DNA from: Thalassobaculum fulvum
GTDB lineage: Bacteria > Pseudomonadota > Alphaproteobacteria > Thalassobaculales > Thalassobaculaceae
DNA: 64,000 bases
Direction of reading: 5' to 3'
Assembly (NCBI RefSeq): GCF_014652915.1
Contig: NZ_BMZS01000012.1
Location: forward strand, 190,515 to 254,514
This document shows positions 17,097 to 26,167 of the stretch, one piece after another (position 1 is the stretch's first letter; each line of letters begins with the position of its first letter). The notes under the pieces are model-generated. The model searched no databases, was not told where the DNA came from, and worked only from the letters and a program-made list of their open reading frames with translations. The translations under genes and the position numbers were made by a program.

Positions 17097-17129
17097 GGGG
17101 GGCGTCAGCCGAGGCCTGGCGGCCGCCTC

Positions 17130-17149
17130 GGGAGCGACGTTCCGCTCCC
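17130..17149 (+). terminator. hairpin after recA
   Basis: GGGAGCG (17130-17136), a six-base loop ACGTTC, and CGCTCCC (17143-17149) form a perfect 7-bp GC-rich stem 34 bases past the recA stop. There is no following T-run, so termination would be weak or factor-dependent. The remainder of the 190-base recA-alaS gap shows nothing else convincing. Confidence 0.4.
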
Positions 17150-17286
17150 TGGACAGCCGGCCGGCGCGTCGCTAAAAGCGGGGGCTTTCCCAGCGGGGGC
17201 GCGGTCCGGTCGGGCCGCGCTTTCGCGCGCCGGAAGCATGGCTGCCGCGGCTGCGCTGCCGGGGCTGGGCTGGCTGGAGATTCGCC

Positions 17287-19947
17287 ATGGCGACGACGAA
17301 CCAAATCCGACGGGCGTTCCTGGACTACTTCGCGGACCGCGGCCACATGGTCGTGGAGTCCTCGCCGCTGGTTCCGCGCAACGACCCCACCCTGATGTTC
17401 GCGAATTCCGGGATGGTTCAGTTCAAGAACCTGTTCACCGGCGCCGAGACCCGCGAGTACAGCCGAGCTACCACCGCCCAGAAGTGCGTCCGCGCCGGCG
17501 GCAAGCACAACGACCTGGAGAACGTCGGGTACACCGCCCGCCACCACACGTTCTTCGAGATGCTCGGCAACTTCTCCTTCGGGGACTACTTCAAGGAGAA
17601 CGCCATCGACTACGCCTGGAACCTGGTGACGGGCGAGTTCGGGCTGGCCAGGGACAAGCTGCTGGTCACCGTCTACAGCGAGGACGACGAGGCCGCCGCG
17701 CTGTGGCGCAAGATCGCCGGCCTGCCGGACGAGCGGATCATCCGGATCCCGACCTCCGACAATTTCTGGGCGATGGGCGACACCGGACCGTGCGGCCCGT
17801 GCTCCGAGATCTTCTACGACCACGGGCCGGACATCCCCGGGGGGCCGCCGGGCTCGCCGGACGAGGACGGCGACCGGTTCATCGAGATCTGGAACCTGGT
17901 GTTCATGCAGTTCGAGCAGGTCACCAGGGAAGAGCGGCGCCCGCTGCCGCGGCCGTCGATCGACACCGGCATGGGGCTCGAGCGCATCGCCGCGGTGCTG
18001 CAGGGCAAGCACGACAACTACGACACCGACACCATGCGCGGCCTGATCGAGGCCTCGGCGCACGCCTCCAGCACCGACCCCGACGGGCCGTTCAAGGTGT
18101 CGCACCGGGTGGTCGCCGACCACCTCAGGGCCAGCTCGTTCCTGATCGCCGACGGCGTGCTGCCGTCGAACGAGGGCCGCGGCTACGTGCTGCGCCGGAT
18201 CATGCGCCGCGCCATGCGGCACGCCCACATGATGGGCTGCACCGACCCGCTGATGTACCGGCTGGTGCCGTCGCTGGTGCGGGCCATGGGCGAGGCCTAT
18301 CCCGAACTCGGCCGCGCCCAGGCGCTGATCGAGGGCACGCTGCAGCTCGAGGAGACCCGCTTCAAGGAGACTCTCGGCCGCGGCCTCAAGCATCTGGAGG
18401 AGGCGACCGACAGGCTCGGCAGCGGCGAGGCGCTGTCCGGCGAGGTGGCGTTCAAGCTGTACGACACCTATGGCTTCCCGGTCGACCTGACCGCCGACAT
18501 CCTGCGCGGTCAGGGCCGCAGTCTCGACCATGACGGCTTCGAGGCGGCGATGGAGCGCCAGCGCGCCACCGCCCGCAAGGCCTGGGCCGGGTCCGGCGAG
18601 GCCGCCACCGACGCGGTCTGGTTCGGCGTGCGCGAGAAGACCGGCGCCACCGAGTTCCTCGGTTACGACACCACCCGGGCCGAGGGCGTGGTGACCGCCC
18701 TCCTGGTCGACGGCAAGCCGGTGGACCGGGCGGAGCCGGGCCGCGAGGTTCTGGTCGTCGTCAACCAGACGCCGTTCTACGGCGAGTCCGGCGGCCAGGT
18801 CGGCGACACCGGCACCATCCGCTCGGCCGACGGGGCGACCGTCGAGGTGGCCGATGCCCAGCGCAAGCTCGGCGACGTGTTCGTTCACCGCGGTACCCTG
18901 TCCGTGGGGGCGCTCGCGGTCGGCGACGCGGTCGAGCTGAAGGTCGACGCCGAGCGCCGCGACAGCATCCGTGCCAACCACTCGGCCACCCACCTGATGC
19001 ACGAGGCGCTGCGGCAGCGGCTCGGCGAGCACGTCGCCCAGAAGGGCTCGATGGTGGCGGCCGACCGGCTGCGCTTCGACTTCAGCCATCCGGCCGGCAT
19101 CGACCGCGACGACCTCGCCTGGGTCGAGGCCGAGGTGAACCGCCGGGTCCGTGGCAACAGCGAGGTCACGACCCAGCTGATGACCCCGCAGGCGGCCATC
19201 GACAAGGGGGCAATGGCGCTGTTCGGCGAGAAGTACGGCGACGAGGTCCGGGTGGTGTCGATGGGCGGCGCACCGGTCAACGCCAACCGGGCGGCATGGT
19301 CGATCGAGCTGTGCGGCGGCACCCATGTCCGGCGCACCGGCGACATCGGCGTCTTCAAGATCGTCAGCGAGGGCGCGGTTGCCGCCGGCGTGCGCCGTAT
19401 CGAGGCGGTCACCGGCGTCGGGGCGCTCGGCTGGATCGCCGGCCGCGAGGCGGTGCTGGCGGAGGCGGCGGCCGAGCTCAAGACCACGGTCGAGGACGTG
19501 CCGGCGCGGGTCCACGCGCTGCTGGAGGAGCGGCGCCGGCTCGAGCGCGAGCTGGTCGAGACCCGCAAGAAGCTGGCCTCCGGCGGCGGCGGCGGGGCGT
19601 CCAAGACGGTGGCCGGACTGACCTATGCGGCCCGGGCGCTGGAAGGCGTGCCGGCGCGCGAGCTCAAGGGCCTGGCCGACGCCCTCAAGAAGGAGATCGG
19701 TTCGGGCGTCGTCGCGGTCGCCAGCGCCGAGGACGGTAAGGCCTCGCTGGTGGTCGGCGTGACCGACGACCTGACCGGCCGGATCAGCGCGGTCGACCTG
19801 GTGCGGGTCGGCTCGGCCGCACTCGGCGGCAAGGGCGGCGGCGGCCGGGCTGACATGGCGCAGGCCGGCGGCCCCGACGCGGCGGCCACCCAGGCCGCTC
19901 TCGACGCCATCGAGGCGGCCCTGGCCGAGGCCCCGGCGGCGGCTTGA
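17287..19947 (+). CDS. alaS: alanyl-tRNA synthetase
   Basis: 886 residues, normal family length. The N-terminal catalytic domain shows [32 protein letters not shown] and the [21 protein letters not shown] motif. The editing domain carries the zinc-binding [12 protein letters not shown] (HxxxH) and [13 protein letters not shown] elements. The C-terminal DHHA1-like region ([21 protein letters not shown]) is present. The enzyme charges tRNA-Ala and hydrolyses mischarged Ser/Gly. No upstream leader peptide is evident. Confidence 0.98.
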   Translation: MATTNQIRRAFLDYFADRGHMVVESSPLVPRNDPTLMFANSGMVQFKNLFTGAETREYSRATTAQKCVRAGGKHNDLENVGYTARHHTFFEMLGNFSFGDYFKENAIDYAWNLVTGEFGLARDKLLVTVYSEDDEAAALWRKIAGLPDERIIRIPTSDNFWAMGDTGPCGPCSEIFYDHGPDIPGGPPGSPDEDGDRFIEIWNLVFMQFEQVTREERRPLPRPSIDTGMGLERIAAVLQGKHDNYDTDTMRGLIEASAHASSTDPDGPFKVSHRVVADHLRASSFLIADGVLPSNEGRGYVLRRIMRRAMRHAHMMGCTDPLMYRLVPSLVRAMGEAYPELGRAQALIEGTLQLEETRFKETLGRGLKHLEEATDRLGSGEALSGEVAFKLYDTYGFPVDLTADILRGQGRSLDHDGFEAAMERQRATARKAWAGSGEAATDAVWFGVREKTGATEFLGYDTTRAEGVVTALLVDGKPVDRAEPGREVLVVVNQTPFYGESGGQVGDTGTIRSADGATVEVADAQRKLGDVFVHRGTLSVGALAVGDAVELKVDAERRDSIRANHSATHLMHEALRQRLGEHVAQKGSMVAADRLRFDFSHPAGIDRDDLAWVEAEVNRRVRGNSEVTTQLMTPQAAIDKGAMALFGEKYGDEVRVVSMGGAPVNANRAAWSIELCGGTHVRRTGDIGVFKIVSEGAVAAGVRRIEAVTGVGALGWIAGREAVLAEAAAELKTTVEDVPARVHALLEERRRLERELVETRKKLASGGGGGASKTVAGLTYAARALEGVPARELKGLADALKKEIGSGVVAVASAEDGKASLVVGVTDDLTGRISAVDLVRVGSAALGGKGGGGRADMAQAGGPDAAATQAALDAIEAALAEAPAAA

Positions 19948-19962
19948 GGCGGACGGCCGGGC

Positions 19963-20026
19963 GAGTGTGGCGCGGGCGAGGGAGGCCGGTGAGGGGTTGC
20001 CGCGTGCCGGCTGCCGCGCCACTCTC
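19963..20026 (+). repeat. inverted repeat between alaS and the M24 gene
   Basis: GAGTGTGGCGCGG (19963-19975) pairs with CCGCGCCACTCTC (20014-20026) with one mismatch over 13 bp, enclosing a 38-base loop. The right arm also overlaps CTCCCTCGG, which can pair with GCGAGGGAG just inside the left arm, so two alternative folds exist. It may act as a terminator or attenuator for the downstream gene. Confidence 0.4.
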
Positions 20027-20068
20027 CCTCGGCGTCCCGAAGGCCTCCCCGACCGTGGAGACTCGCCG

Positions 20069-21355
20069 ATGAGCCCTGCCGGTCTGACCGGCTCCGACAA
20101 GCTTGCCTCCGCCGGGGGCGACCGCGTGCTGCCGCAGCGGCCGGTCCCGGAGTCGGTCGACGGCGTGGCGATCGACGAGGCGGCGGTGACCCGCCACCGG
20201 CTCGGCCGGCTGCGGGCGGAGATGGCGGCCCGCGACCTCGACGCGGTCGTGCTGGTCGACCCGGTCAACCTGCGGTTCGCCACCGGCACCCGCAACATGC
20301 AGATCTTCACGGCCCGGAACCCGGCGCGCTACGCGCTGGTGCCGATCGCCGGTCCGGTGACGGTGTTCGAGTTCCATGGCGCCGGGCATCTGGCGGCGGC
20401 CGGCCCGGTGGTCGACGCCGTGCGCGAGGGCACGACGGTGTCGTACGTCGCCGCCGGCGAGCATCGGGACGACAAGGCGCGGGCCTGGGCGCGCGAACTG
20501 GCGGCGGCGATCCGCGAGGCGGTGCCCGAGGCCCGGCGGGTCGGCATCGAGCCGGTGCAGTTCCTGGCGGCCGAGGCGCTGGCTGCCGAGGGCCTCGTGC
20601 TGGCCGACGCCCAGGAGCCGGTGGAGCGCGCCCGCGCCCGCAAGACCGACGCCGAGATCGCCATGATGAAGGCGTCGCTGCGGGCGGTGGAGAAGGGCGT
20701 GCACGCGCTGCGCGACGCCGTCCGGCCGGGCGTCACGGAGAACGCGGTGTGGGCGGAAATGCACCGCAGCGTGATCGCCGACGACGCCGACTATGTCGAG
20801 ACCCGGCTGCTGAACTCCGGCCCGCGCACCAACCCGTGGTACCAGGAATCGTCGTCGCGGGTGATCCGGCCGGACGAGCTGGTGGCGCTCGATACCGACG
20901 TGGTCGGGCCGTACGGCATCTACGCCGACTTCTCGCGCACCTTCTTCGCCGGGCCGGGCAAGCCGTCCGACGAGCAGCGCCGGCTGTACCGGCTGGCCTG
21001 GGAGCAGATCCATCACGACGTCGAACTCGTGAAGGCCGGGCGCAGCAGCCGCGAGATCGCCGAGGCGGCCTGGCCGGTGCCGGACGAGTTCTGGGAGCGG
21101 CGGTACTTCGTGCTGATGCACGGCGTCGGGATGACCGGCGAGTATCCGTACATCCTGCACGGCCGGGACATGGACGGGCACGGCTACGACAGCGTGCTCG
21201 AGGAGAACATGACGCTGTGCGTCGAGGCCTATATCGGCAGCGAGCGTGGCGGCGAGGGCGTCAAGCTGGAGCAGCAGGTGCGGGTCACCCGCGACGGATA
21301 CGAGCTGCTGTCGGCGTTTCCATTCGAGGATGACCTGCTGAGTCGAGAGGTGTGA
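20069..21355 (+). CDS. DddP-like M24-family metalloprotein (not predicted to be a DMSP lyase)
   Basis: 428 residues from the ATG at 20069 (GTGGAG upstream). An N-terminal creatinase-like domain is followed by the M24 pita-bread domain. Segments ETRLLNSGPRTNPWYQE, DTDVVGPYGIYADFSR and LMHGVGMTGEYP match the DMSP lyase DddP. The six metal ligands D275, D277, D287, H351, E386 and E401 have exactly the DddP spacing as I recall it (D295, D297, D307, H371, E406, E421). DddP's catalytic Asp377 corresponds to Gly357 here. The chemistry is therefore probably different, perhaps a Xaa-Pro dipeptidase-like hydrolase. Its stop codon overlaps the moxR start. Confidence 0.8.
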   Translation: MSPAGLTGSDKLASAGGDRVLPQRPVPESVDGVAIDEAAVTRHRLGRLRAEMAARDLDAVVLVDPVNLRFATGTRNMQIFTARNPARYALVPIAGPVTVFEFHGAGHLAAAGPVVDAVREGTTVSYVAAGEHRDDKARAWARELAAAIREAVPEARRVGIEPVQFLAAEALAAEGLVLADAQEPVERARARKTDAEIAMMKASLRAVEKGVHALRDAVRPGVTENAVWAEMHRSVIADDADYVETRLLNSGPRTNPWYQESSSRVIRPDELVALDTDVVGPYGIYADFSRTFFAGPGKPSDEQRRLYRLAWEQIHHDVELVKAGRSSREIAEAAWPVPDEFWERRYFVLMHGVGMTGEYPYILHGRDMDGHGYDSVLEENMTLCVEAYIGSERGGEGVKLEQQVRVTRDGYELLSAFPFEDDLLSREV

Positions 21356-22248
21356 TGAGCGAGGCGAGTTCCCGGGGTACTGGAGGGAAGCCCGGCAACG
21401 GGCGTTTCGAGGGTACCGAACGCTATGTCGCGACCGAGGACCTGATGGTCGCGGTCAACGCCGCGGTGGCGCTCGGCCGGCCGCTGCTGGTCAAGGGCGA
21501 GCCCGGGACCGGCAAGACCGTGCTGGCGCGCGAGATCGCCATGGCGCTGGGCAAGCCGCTGATCGAGTGGCACATCAAGTCGACCACCAAGGCCCAGCAC
21601 GGACTGTACGAGTACGACGCGGTGGCCCGGCTGCGCGACGGCCAGCTCGGCGACGAGCGGGTCAAGGACATCGCCAACTACATCCACCGCGGCAAGCTGT
21701 GGAACGCCTTCGCGGCCGACGAGCAGGCGGTGCTGCTGATCGACGAGATCGACAAGGCCGACATCGAGTTCCCGAACGACCTGCTGCTCGAACTCGACCG
21801 CATGGAGTTCCACGTCTACGAGACCCGCGAGACGGTGGTCGCCCGCAACCGGCCGATCGTGCTGATCACCTCGAACAACGAGAAGGAACTGCCGGACGCC
21901 TTCCTGCGCCGCTGCTTCTTCCACTACATCCGCTTCCCCGACGCCGAGACCATGGAGCGGATCGTCGGCGTGCACTTCCCGGACCTGAAGAAGGAGATGC
22001 TGCGCGCCGCGCTGACCGCCTTCTACGAGATCCGCGAGGTGCCGGGGCTGAAGAAGAAGCCGTCGACCTCGGAGCTGCTGGACTGGATCAAGCTGCTGGT
22101 GGTCGAGGACATCCCGCCCGAGGCCCTGAAGGTCACCGACAAGAAGGACCTGATCCCGCCGCTCTACGGCGCCCTGCTGAAGAACGAGCAGGACGTGCAC
22201 CTGTTCGAGCGGCTGGCGTTCCTGGCACGCCGGGAGGGCCGGGCATGA
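21355..22248 (+). CDS. MoxR-family AAA+ ATPase
   Basis: 297 residues. Walker A is GEPGTGKT, Walker B is LLIDEIDKAD, sensor 1 is VLITSNNEKELPDAFLRRC, and the KSTTKAQHGLYEYD loop is a MoxR hallmark. The ATG shares one base with the previous stop; an in-frame GTG one codon earlier is possible. MoxR ATPases work as chaperones with VWA-domain partners, and such a partner lies 581 bases downstream. The targets are unknown. Cytoplasmic. Confidence 0.92.
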   Translation: MSEASSRGTGGKPGNGRFEGTERYVATEDLMVAVNAAVALGRPLLVKGEPGTGKTVLAREIAMALGKPLIEWHIKSTTKAQHGLYEYDAVARLRDGQLGDERVKDIANYIHRGKLWNAFAADEQAVLLIDEIDKADIEFPNDLLLELDRMEFHVYETRETVVARNRPIVLITSNNEKELPDAFLRRCFFHYIRFPDAETMERIVGVHFPDLKKEMLRAALTAFYEIREVPGLKKKPSTSELLDWIKLLVVEDIPPEALKVTDKKDLIPPLYGALLKNEQDVHLFERLAFLARREGRA

Positions 22249-22622
22249 CCGGCCGGACCCTGGTGCTGGCGGCGGTGATCGCGCTGGCCGCGGCCGGGCC
22301 GGCGGCGGCCGGCAAGCTGCTCGACGCGGCGCCGAAGGAGATGCGGAACTACGCCGACCAGGCCGGCTACATCCTGGCCTCGATCCCGGTGTGCGGCGGC
22401 GACAGGGCCGAGGAGGACTACTTCCGCCGGCTGGCCCGCGACAACCTGGTGCAGATCGGCGCCGACGACGACGACCTCGGCTTCCTCGACCACTACATGG
22501 CCGAGGCGGCGGCGAGCGCCAAGCCGAAGAAGCGGGAATGCCGGGAAGAGGGCGCGGTGCCGCTGGCCGGCGAGCTGTTCGGTCACCGCACCGCCATCGA
22601 GAAGGCGCTGAAGGCGCAGTAG
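22245..22622 (+). CDS. small secreted hypothetical protein
   Basis: 125 residues, with an ATG overlapping the moxR stop (ATGA). A clear signal peptide (about 1-23, LVLAAVIALAAAGPAAAG) is followed by a charged, mostly helical domain with two cysteines (CGGDRAEEDY and KRECREEG) that could pair in the periplasm. I do not recognise the family. Translational coupling to moxR makes it part of the same operon, perhaps a periplasmic client or sensor. Confidence 0.65.
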   Translation: MTGRTLVLAAVIALAAAGPAAAGKLLDAAPKEMRNYADQAGYILASIPVCGGDRAEEDYFRRLARDNLVQIGADDDDLGFLDHYMAEAAASAKPKKRECREEGAVPLAGELFGHRTAIEKALKAQ

Positions 22623-22641
22623 CCGTCTGTCCGTCGCTCCA

Positions 22642-22770
22642 TGGGTTCCGGCTCGGCCGCGCGGGGCGGCGCGTCCGTCCGGAATGACGGCGGGTAGGGG
22701 ACTTTCCGGCGCATTCCTCCTTCCGTCATTCCAGACGGGTGCGCCGTAGGCGAAGCCGATCTGGAACCCA
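22642..22770. repeat. dispersed long inverted-repeat element, copy A
   Basis: Two arms of about 49 bases (22642-22690 and 22723-22770) form an imperfect inverted repeat around a 32-base loop: TGGGTTCCGGCTCGGC...CCGGAATGACGG against CCGTCATTCCAGACGG...GATCTGGAACCCA. Related elements occur at 28109-28210 and 61979-62099. It occupies most of the gap before the VWA gene. Confidence 0.75.
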
Positions 22771-22828
22771 CCCGCCGCTGCGGCGCCGGGCCCTTGACCC
22801 CCGCACCGCACGAGGTCACAAGACTCCC

Positions 22829-24007
22829 ATGTTCACGCGGTTCTTCTATGCGCTGCGCGACGCGCAGGTGCCGGTGTCGCTGACCGAGTACCTCACCCTG
22901 CTGGAGGCGGTGAAGGCCGGCCTCGCGGAGTGGTCGGTCGATTCCTTCTACTACCTGTCACGCTCGGCGCTGGTGAAGGACGAGCGCCATCTGGACCGTT
23001 TCGACAAGGTGTTCGGCCACGTCTTCCAGGGGCTGGAGGCGCTCGACGAGCTGTTCGGCAAGGACATCCCGGAGGAGTGGCTGCGCAAGATGGCGGAGCT
23101 GAACCTGACGCCCGAGGAGATGGCCCAGATCGAGGCCATGGGCGGCTGGGACAAGCTGATGGAGACCCTGAAGCAGCGCCTCGAGGAGCAGAAGGGCCGG
23201 CACCAGGGCGGCTCGAAGTGGGTCGGCACCGCCGGCACCTCGCCCTACGGCGCCTACGGCTACAACCCCGAGGGCGTGCGCATCGGCCAGGACGGCAACC
23301 GCAACAACCGGGCGGTCAAGGTCTGGGACAAGCGCGAGTACCGCAACCTCGACGACACCGTCGAGATCGGCACCCGCAATATCAAGGTGGCGCTGCGCAA
23401 GCTGCGCAAGTTCGCGCGCCAGGGCCGGCCGGACGAGCTCGACCTGGACGGCACCATCCGGCAGACCGCCAAGAACGGCGGCTGGCTCGACCTGCAGATG
23501 CAGGCGGAGCGCCGCAACATGGTCAACGTCGTGCTGTTCCTCGACGTCGGCGGCTCGATGGACCCCTACATCAAGCTCTGCGAGGAGCTGTTCTCGGCCG
23601 CCCGCAGCGAGTTCAAGCACCTGGAGTACTTCTACTTCCACAACTGCCCGTACGAGCGGCTGTGGAAGGACAACCGGCGCCGCCACATAGAGCGACTCGA
23701 CACCCTGGAGGTGCTGCACACCTTCGGGCCCGACTACAAGGCGATCTTCGTCGGCGACGCCGCAATGAGCCCGTACGAGATCGCGGTGGCGGGCGGCAGC
23801 GTCGAGCACATGAACGCCGAGCCCGGCGGGCTGTGGATCCAGCGCATGGTCTCGCACTTCCGGCGCTCGGTCTGGCTGAACCCGGTGCAGGAGCGGTTCT
23901 GGAAGTACACCCAGTCGGTCGCGATGGTGCAGGAGCTGATGGAGAACCGGATGTACCCGCTGACCCTCGGCGGCCTCGACGACGCCATCAAGGAGCTCAA
24001 TTCGTGA
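22829..24007 (+). CDS. VWA-domain protein (CoxE/YehP-like partner of MoxR)
   Basis: 392 residues from the ATG at 22829 (MFTRFFYALRDAQVPVS, the usual N-terminus of this family). An N-terminal helical region (about 1-150) precedes a VWA domain beginning VNVVLFLDVGGSMDPYI. The MIDAS motif reads DVGGS where DxSxS is usual, so the first Ser is missing and metal binding may be altered. MoxR-VWA pairs act together in protein maturation or assembly, and the moxR gene is just upstream. The 3' end overlaps the next gene (GTGA). Confidence 0.85.
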   Translation: MFTRFFYALRDAQVPVSLTEYLTLLEAVKAGLAEWSVDSFYYLSRSALVKDERHLDRFDKVFGHVFQGLEALDELFGKDIPEEWLRKMAELNLTPEEMAQIEAMGGWDKLMETLKQRLEEQKGRHQGGSKWVGTAGTSPYGAYGYNPEGVRIGQDGNRNNRAVKVWDKREYRNLDDTVEIGTRNIKVALRKLRKFARQGRPDELDLDGTIRQTAKNGGWLDLQMQAERRNMVNVVLFLDVGGSMDPYIKLCEELFSAARSEFKHLEYFYFHNCPYERLWKDNRRRHIERLDTLEVLHTFGPDYKAIFVGDAAMSPYEIAVAGGSVEHMNAEPGGLWIQRMVSHFRRSVWLNPVQERFWKYTQSVAMVQELMENRMYPLTLGGLDDAIKELNS

Positions 24008-24891
24008 CGGCGGAGGAAGCGGTTGCCGAGCGGCTGGACATTCGCCTGCATGCGTTCCGCAGCGACCTCGCCGACGTCGGCCTGCAGGGTCGGGTCGAGG
24101 CGGCCCGGTTCGTCGAGCCGGTCGCGGCACGGATCGCCACCGGCACGGCGTCGGTCCGCGAGCAGCCGCGCGCCGACTCCCGGCAGGCGACCGAGCTGCT
24201 GTTCGGCGAGGCGGTCGAGGTGTTCGAGCGCGCCGACGGCTGGGCCTGGGTGCGCAACCGCACCGACGGCTATGTCGGCTACCTGCGCGACACCGCGCTC
24301 GGCCTGCCGGGCACCGAGCCGACCCACCGGGTCGCGGCCCTGCGCAGCTACCTGTTCGACGGGCCGGACCTGAAACTGGCGCCGCGCGACCTGCTGCACC
24401 TGACCAGCCCGGTCGCGGTCGCCGAGACCCGCGACGACGGCTGGTCGCGGCTGGCCGACACTCCGGAGGGACCGGGCGGTTACGTCTGGGCCCGGCATCT
24501 GGTACCGCTGCGGGCCACCGCCCGCGACTGGATCGCCACCGCCCGGCGGTTCCTCGGCGCGCCCTATGCCTGGGGCGGGCGGTCGTCGATCGGGCTCGAC
24601 TGCTCGGCGCTGGTCCAGTTGGCGCTGGCGCGGGCCGGCATCGCCGCACCGCGAGACAGCGACATGCAGGCGGCCGGGCTGGGCGAGGCGGTCGAAGGCG
24701 GGGTCGAGGCGGCGCGCCCGGGCGACGTGCTGTGCTGGCCCGGCCACGTGGCGTTCCTGGTCGGCGGTGCGAAGATCCTGCACGCCAACGGCTTCCACAT
24801 GGCGGTCGCCGAGGAGAAGCTCGCCGACTTCCGGGCCCGCACCCTGGAGAAGGTCGGCGAGGTGAGGGCGGTGCGACGGCCGACTGCGTGA
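24004..24891 (+). CDS. NlpC/P60 peptidoglycan endopeptidase with SH3 domains
   Basis: 295 residues, with a GTG overlapping the VWA stop. Two bacterial SH3-like domains (about 40-100 and 110-170) precede an NlpC/P60 domain (about 173-290) with catalytic Cys200 (GLDCSALVQ), His248 (WPGHVAFL) and His260 (LHANGF). The family cleaves D-gamma-glutamyl-diamino acid bonds in cell-wall peptides. No signal peptide is visible, so it may act on recycled muropeptides in the cytoplasm or use another export route. The coupling to the VWA gene is tight. Confidence 0.88.
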   Translation: MTAEEAVAERLDIRLHAFRSDLADVGLQGRVEAARFVEPVAARIATGTASVREQPRADSRQATELLFGEAVEVFERADGWAWVRNRTDGYVGYLRDTALGLPGTEPTHRVAALRSYLFDGPDLKLAPRDLLHLTSPVAVAETRDDGWSRLADTPEGPGGYVWARHLVPLRATARDWIATARRFLGAPYAWGGRSSIGLDCSALVQLALARAGIAAPRDSDMQAAGLGEAVEGGVEAARPGDVLCWPGHVAFLVGGAKILHANGFHMAVAEEKLADFRARTLEKVGEVRAVRRPTA

Positions 24892-24916
24892 CTATCAGCC
24901 GATCGGAGGTGCGCAG

Positions 24917-25306
24917 ATGAAGCGATACGATCCGAACGTTGCACCTGATCCGGAGGGCTGGCTGGCCCTCGACGAGGCGAAGCGTCTGGCCATGGTGGCC
25001 GACTATCACCGCCAGAAGCGCATTCGGGTCCCGCAGCGGGACCTGCATGCCGCCACCCACGTCATCGTCGAGAATCAGGCGGCACTCGGCGAGGAACTGC
25101 CGGTCCGCCGCACGATCGAGCGACTGATCGGGGAAGGGCTGGATCGCCACGAGGCCGTGCATGCGGTCGGCTGCATCCTGATGGAGCAACTCTCCGCCCT
25201 CATGCAGGACGGCTCTTCGGCCGAGTTCAATACGCCGCTCTACTGTGCCCGCCTCGAGACCCTGACTGTCGAGAGCTGGCGGAGCGACTTCGGAGAACCG
25301 GATTGA
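24917..25306 (+). CDS. conserved hypothetical protein, DUF1841-like
   Basis: 129 residues, no signal or membrane segment, with CGGAGG before the ATG. The motif RDLHAATHVIVENQAALGEE and GEGLDRHEAVHAVGCIL recall DUF1841 proteins, which have a His/Glu-rich helical core of unknown function. The HAATH and HEAVH histidines could bind metal, but I cannot verify this. The stop overlaps the next start (TTGA), so the two are translated together. Confidence 0.6.
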   Translation: MKRYDPNVAPDPEGWLALDEAKRLAMVADYHRQKRIRVPQRDLHAATHVIVENQAALGEELPVRRTIERLIGEGLDRHEAVHAVGCILMEQLSALMQDGSSAEFNTPLYCARLETLTVESWRSDFGEPD

Positions 25307-26160
25307 ACGCCTCCGGGGCGTCGCTGCTGCCGCAGGCGCCGGCGCCGGTCGACGACCGCCAGGCGGCGCTGACGGCGGAGCACATCGGCGACCCGGTTGC
25401 CCTGACCCGCTACTTCGAGGGCCTGCGCCGCGCGGTCGATCCCGGACTGCTCGCCCGTCTCCCCGAGTTTGCCGGCAAGCCGTACCCCTTGGGGCGATGC
25501 CGGGAGATCCGCGACGCCGTGCTGGCTTTGCTCCTGGAACGGGTGAACGCCCCGCGCGAGCCGATGGACGCGGCGCTCTCGGTGTTCCTGCGCAGCGGCG
25601 GCATCGGCAAGAAGACCTGGGGCGTGCTGCGCGACAGCTACTTCCAGAACGCCCTGCAGTTCGGCGGCTGGTACGTCGACGTGGCCAACGACACCGTGGT
25701 GGCGAGCAAGCCGCCGGTCGAGGTGCTGCCGGCCGGCGAGGCCGGCATGGTGGCGGTCCGCGACTACCGGCATTTCGCCGACGTCGCGCGGCGCTACTGG
25801 GGCGCCGAGGTCTACCGCAACGCGGTGTTTCCGCGGCTGGCCGCGTACTTTCCGCTGATCGTGGTCTACCCGACCGGGGCGGCGGAACCGGCGGTGGGCT
25901 CCGACCAGGTCACCGAGCTGACCCGCCGGGCCGGGTTCCGGCCGTCGCTCGATGCGCTGGAGACATTTCCGGACGCGCCGGCGACTGTCGCGGAGGCGCT
26001 GGCGCGTCGGGCCGGCGATGAGCCGCTGCTGGCCGGCGACGGGGACCCGGTGGCGTTCGTCGAAGGCTACGTGACGGAGGGCCGCCAGGGCGACCTGGAG
26101 TTCCGCCGGCAATGCGTGGCGGCCTGGCGGAAGGTGAGTGCGCCGACGGCGCCGTCGTAG
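25303..26160 (+). CDS. hypothetical protein coupled to the DUF1841-like gene
   Basis: 285 residues starting at TTG inside the upstream stop (TTGA overlap). It is soluble, with no signal peptide. The central region FLRSGGIGKKTWGVLRDSYFQNALQFGGWYVDVANDTV and the following DYRHFADVARRYWGAEVYRNAVFPRL look like an ordered alpha/beta domain, but I do not recognise the family. The overlap suggests co-function with the preceding gene. It ends convergently 8 bases before a phosphatase gene. Confidence 0.6.
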   Translation: MNASGASLLPQAPAPVDDRQAALTAEHIGDPVALTRYFEGLRRAVDPGLLARLPEFAGKPYPLGRCREIRDAVLALLLERVNAPREPMDAALSVFLRSGGIGKKTWGVLRDSYFQNALQFGGWYVDVANDTVVASKPPVEVLPAGEAGMVAVRDYRHFADVARRYWGAEVYRNAVFPRLAAYFPLIVVYPTGAAEPAVGSDQVTELTRRAGFRPSLDALETFPDAPATVAEALARRAGDEPLLAGDGDPVAFVEGYVTEGRQGDLEFRRQCVAAWRKVSAPTAPS

Positions 26161-26167
26161 CCGGGGC

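Noticed and set aside
20069-21355. Calling the M24 protein a DMSP lyase (dddP)
   Set aside because: Metal ligands match DddP, but the catalytic Asp is Gly. DMSP lyase activity should not be assumed.
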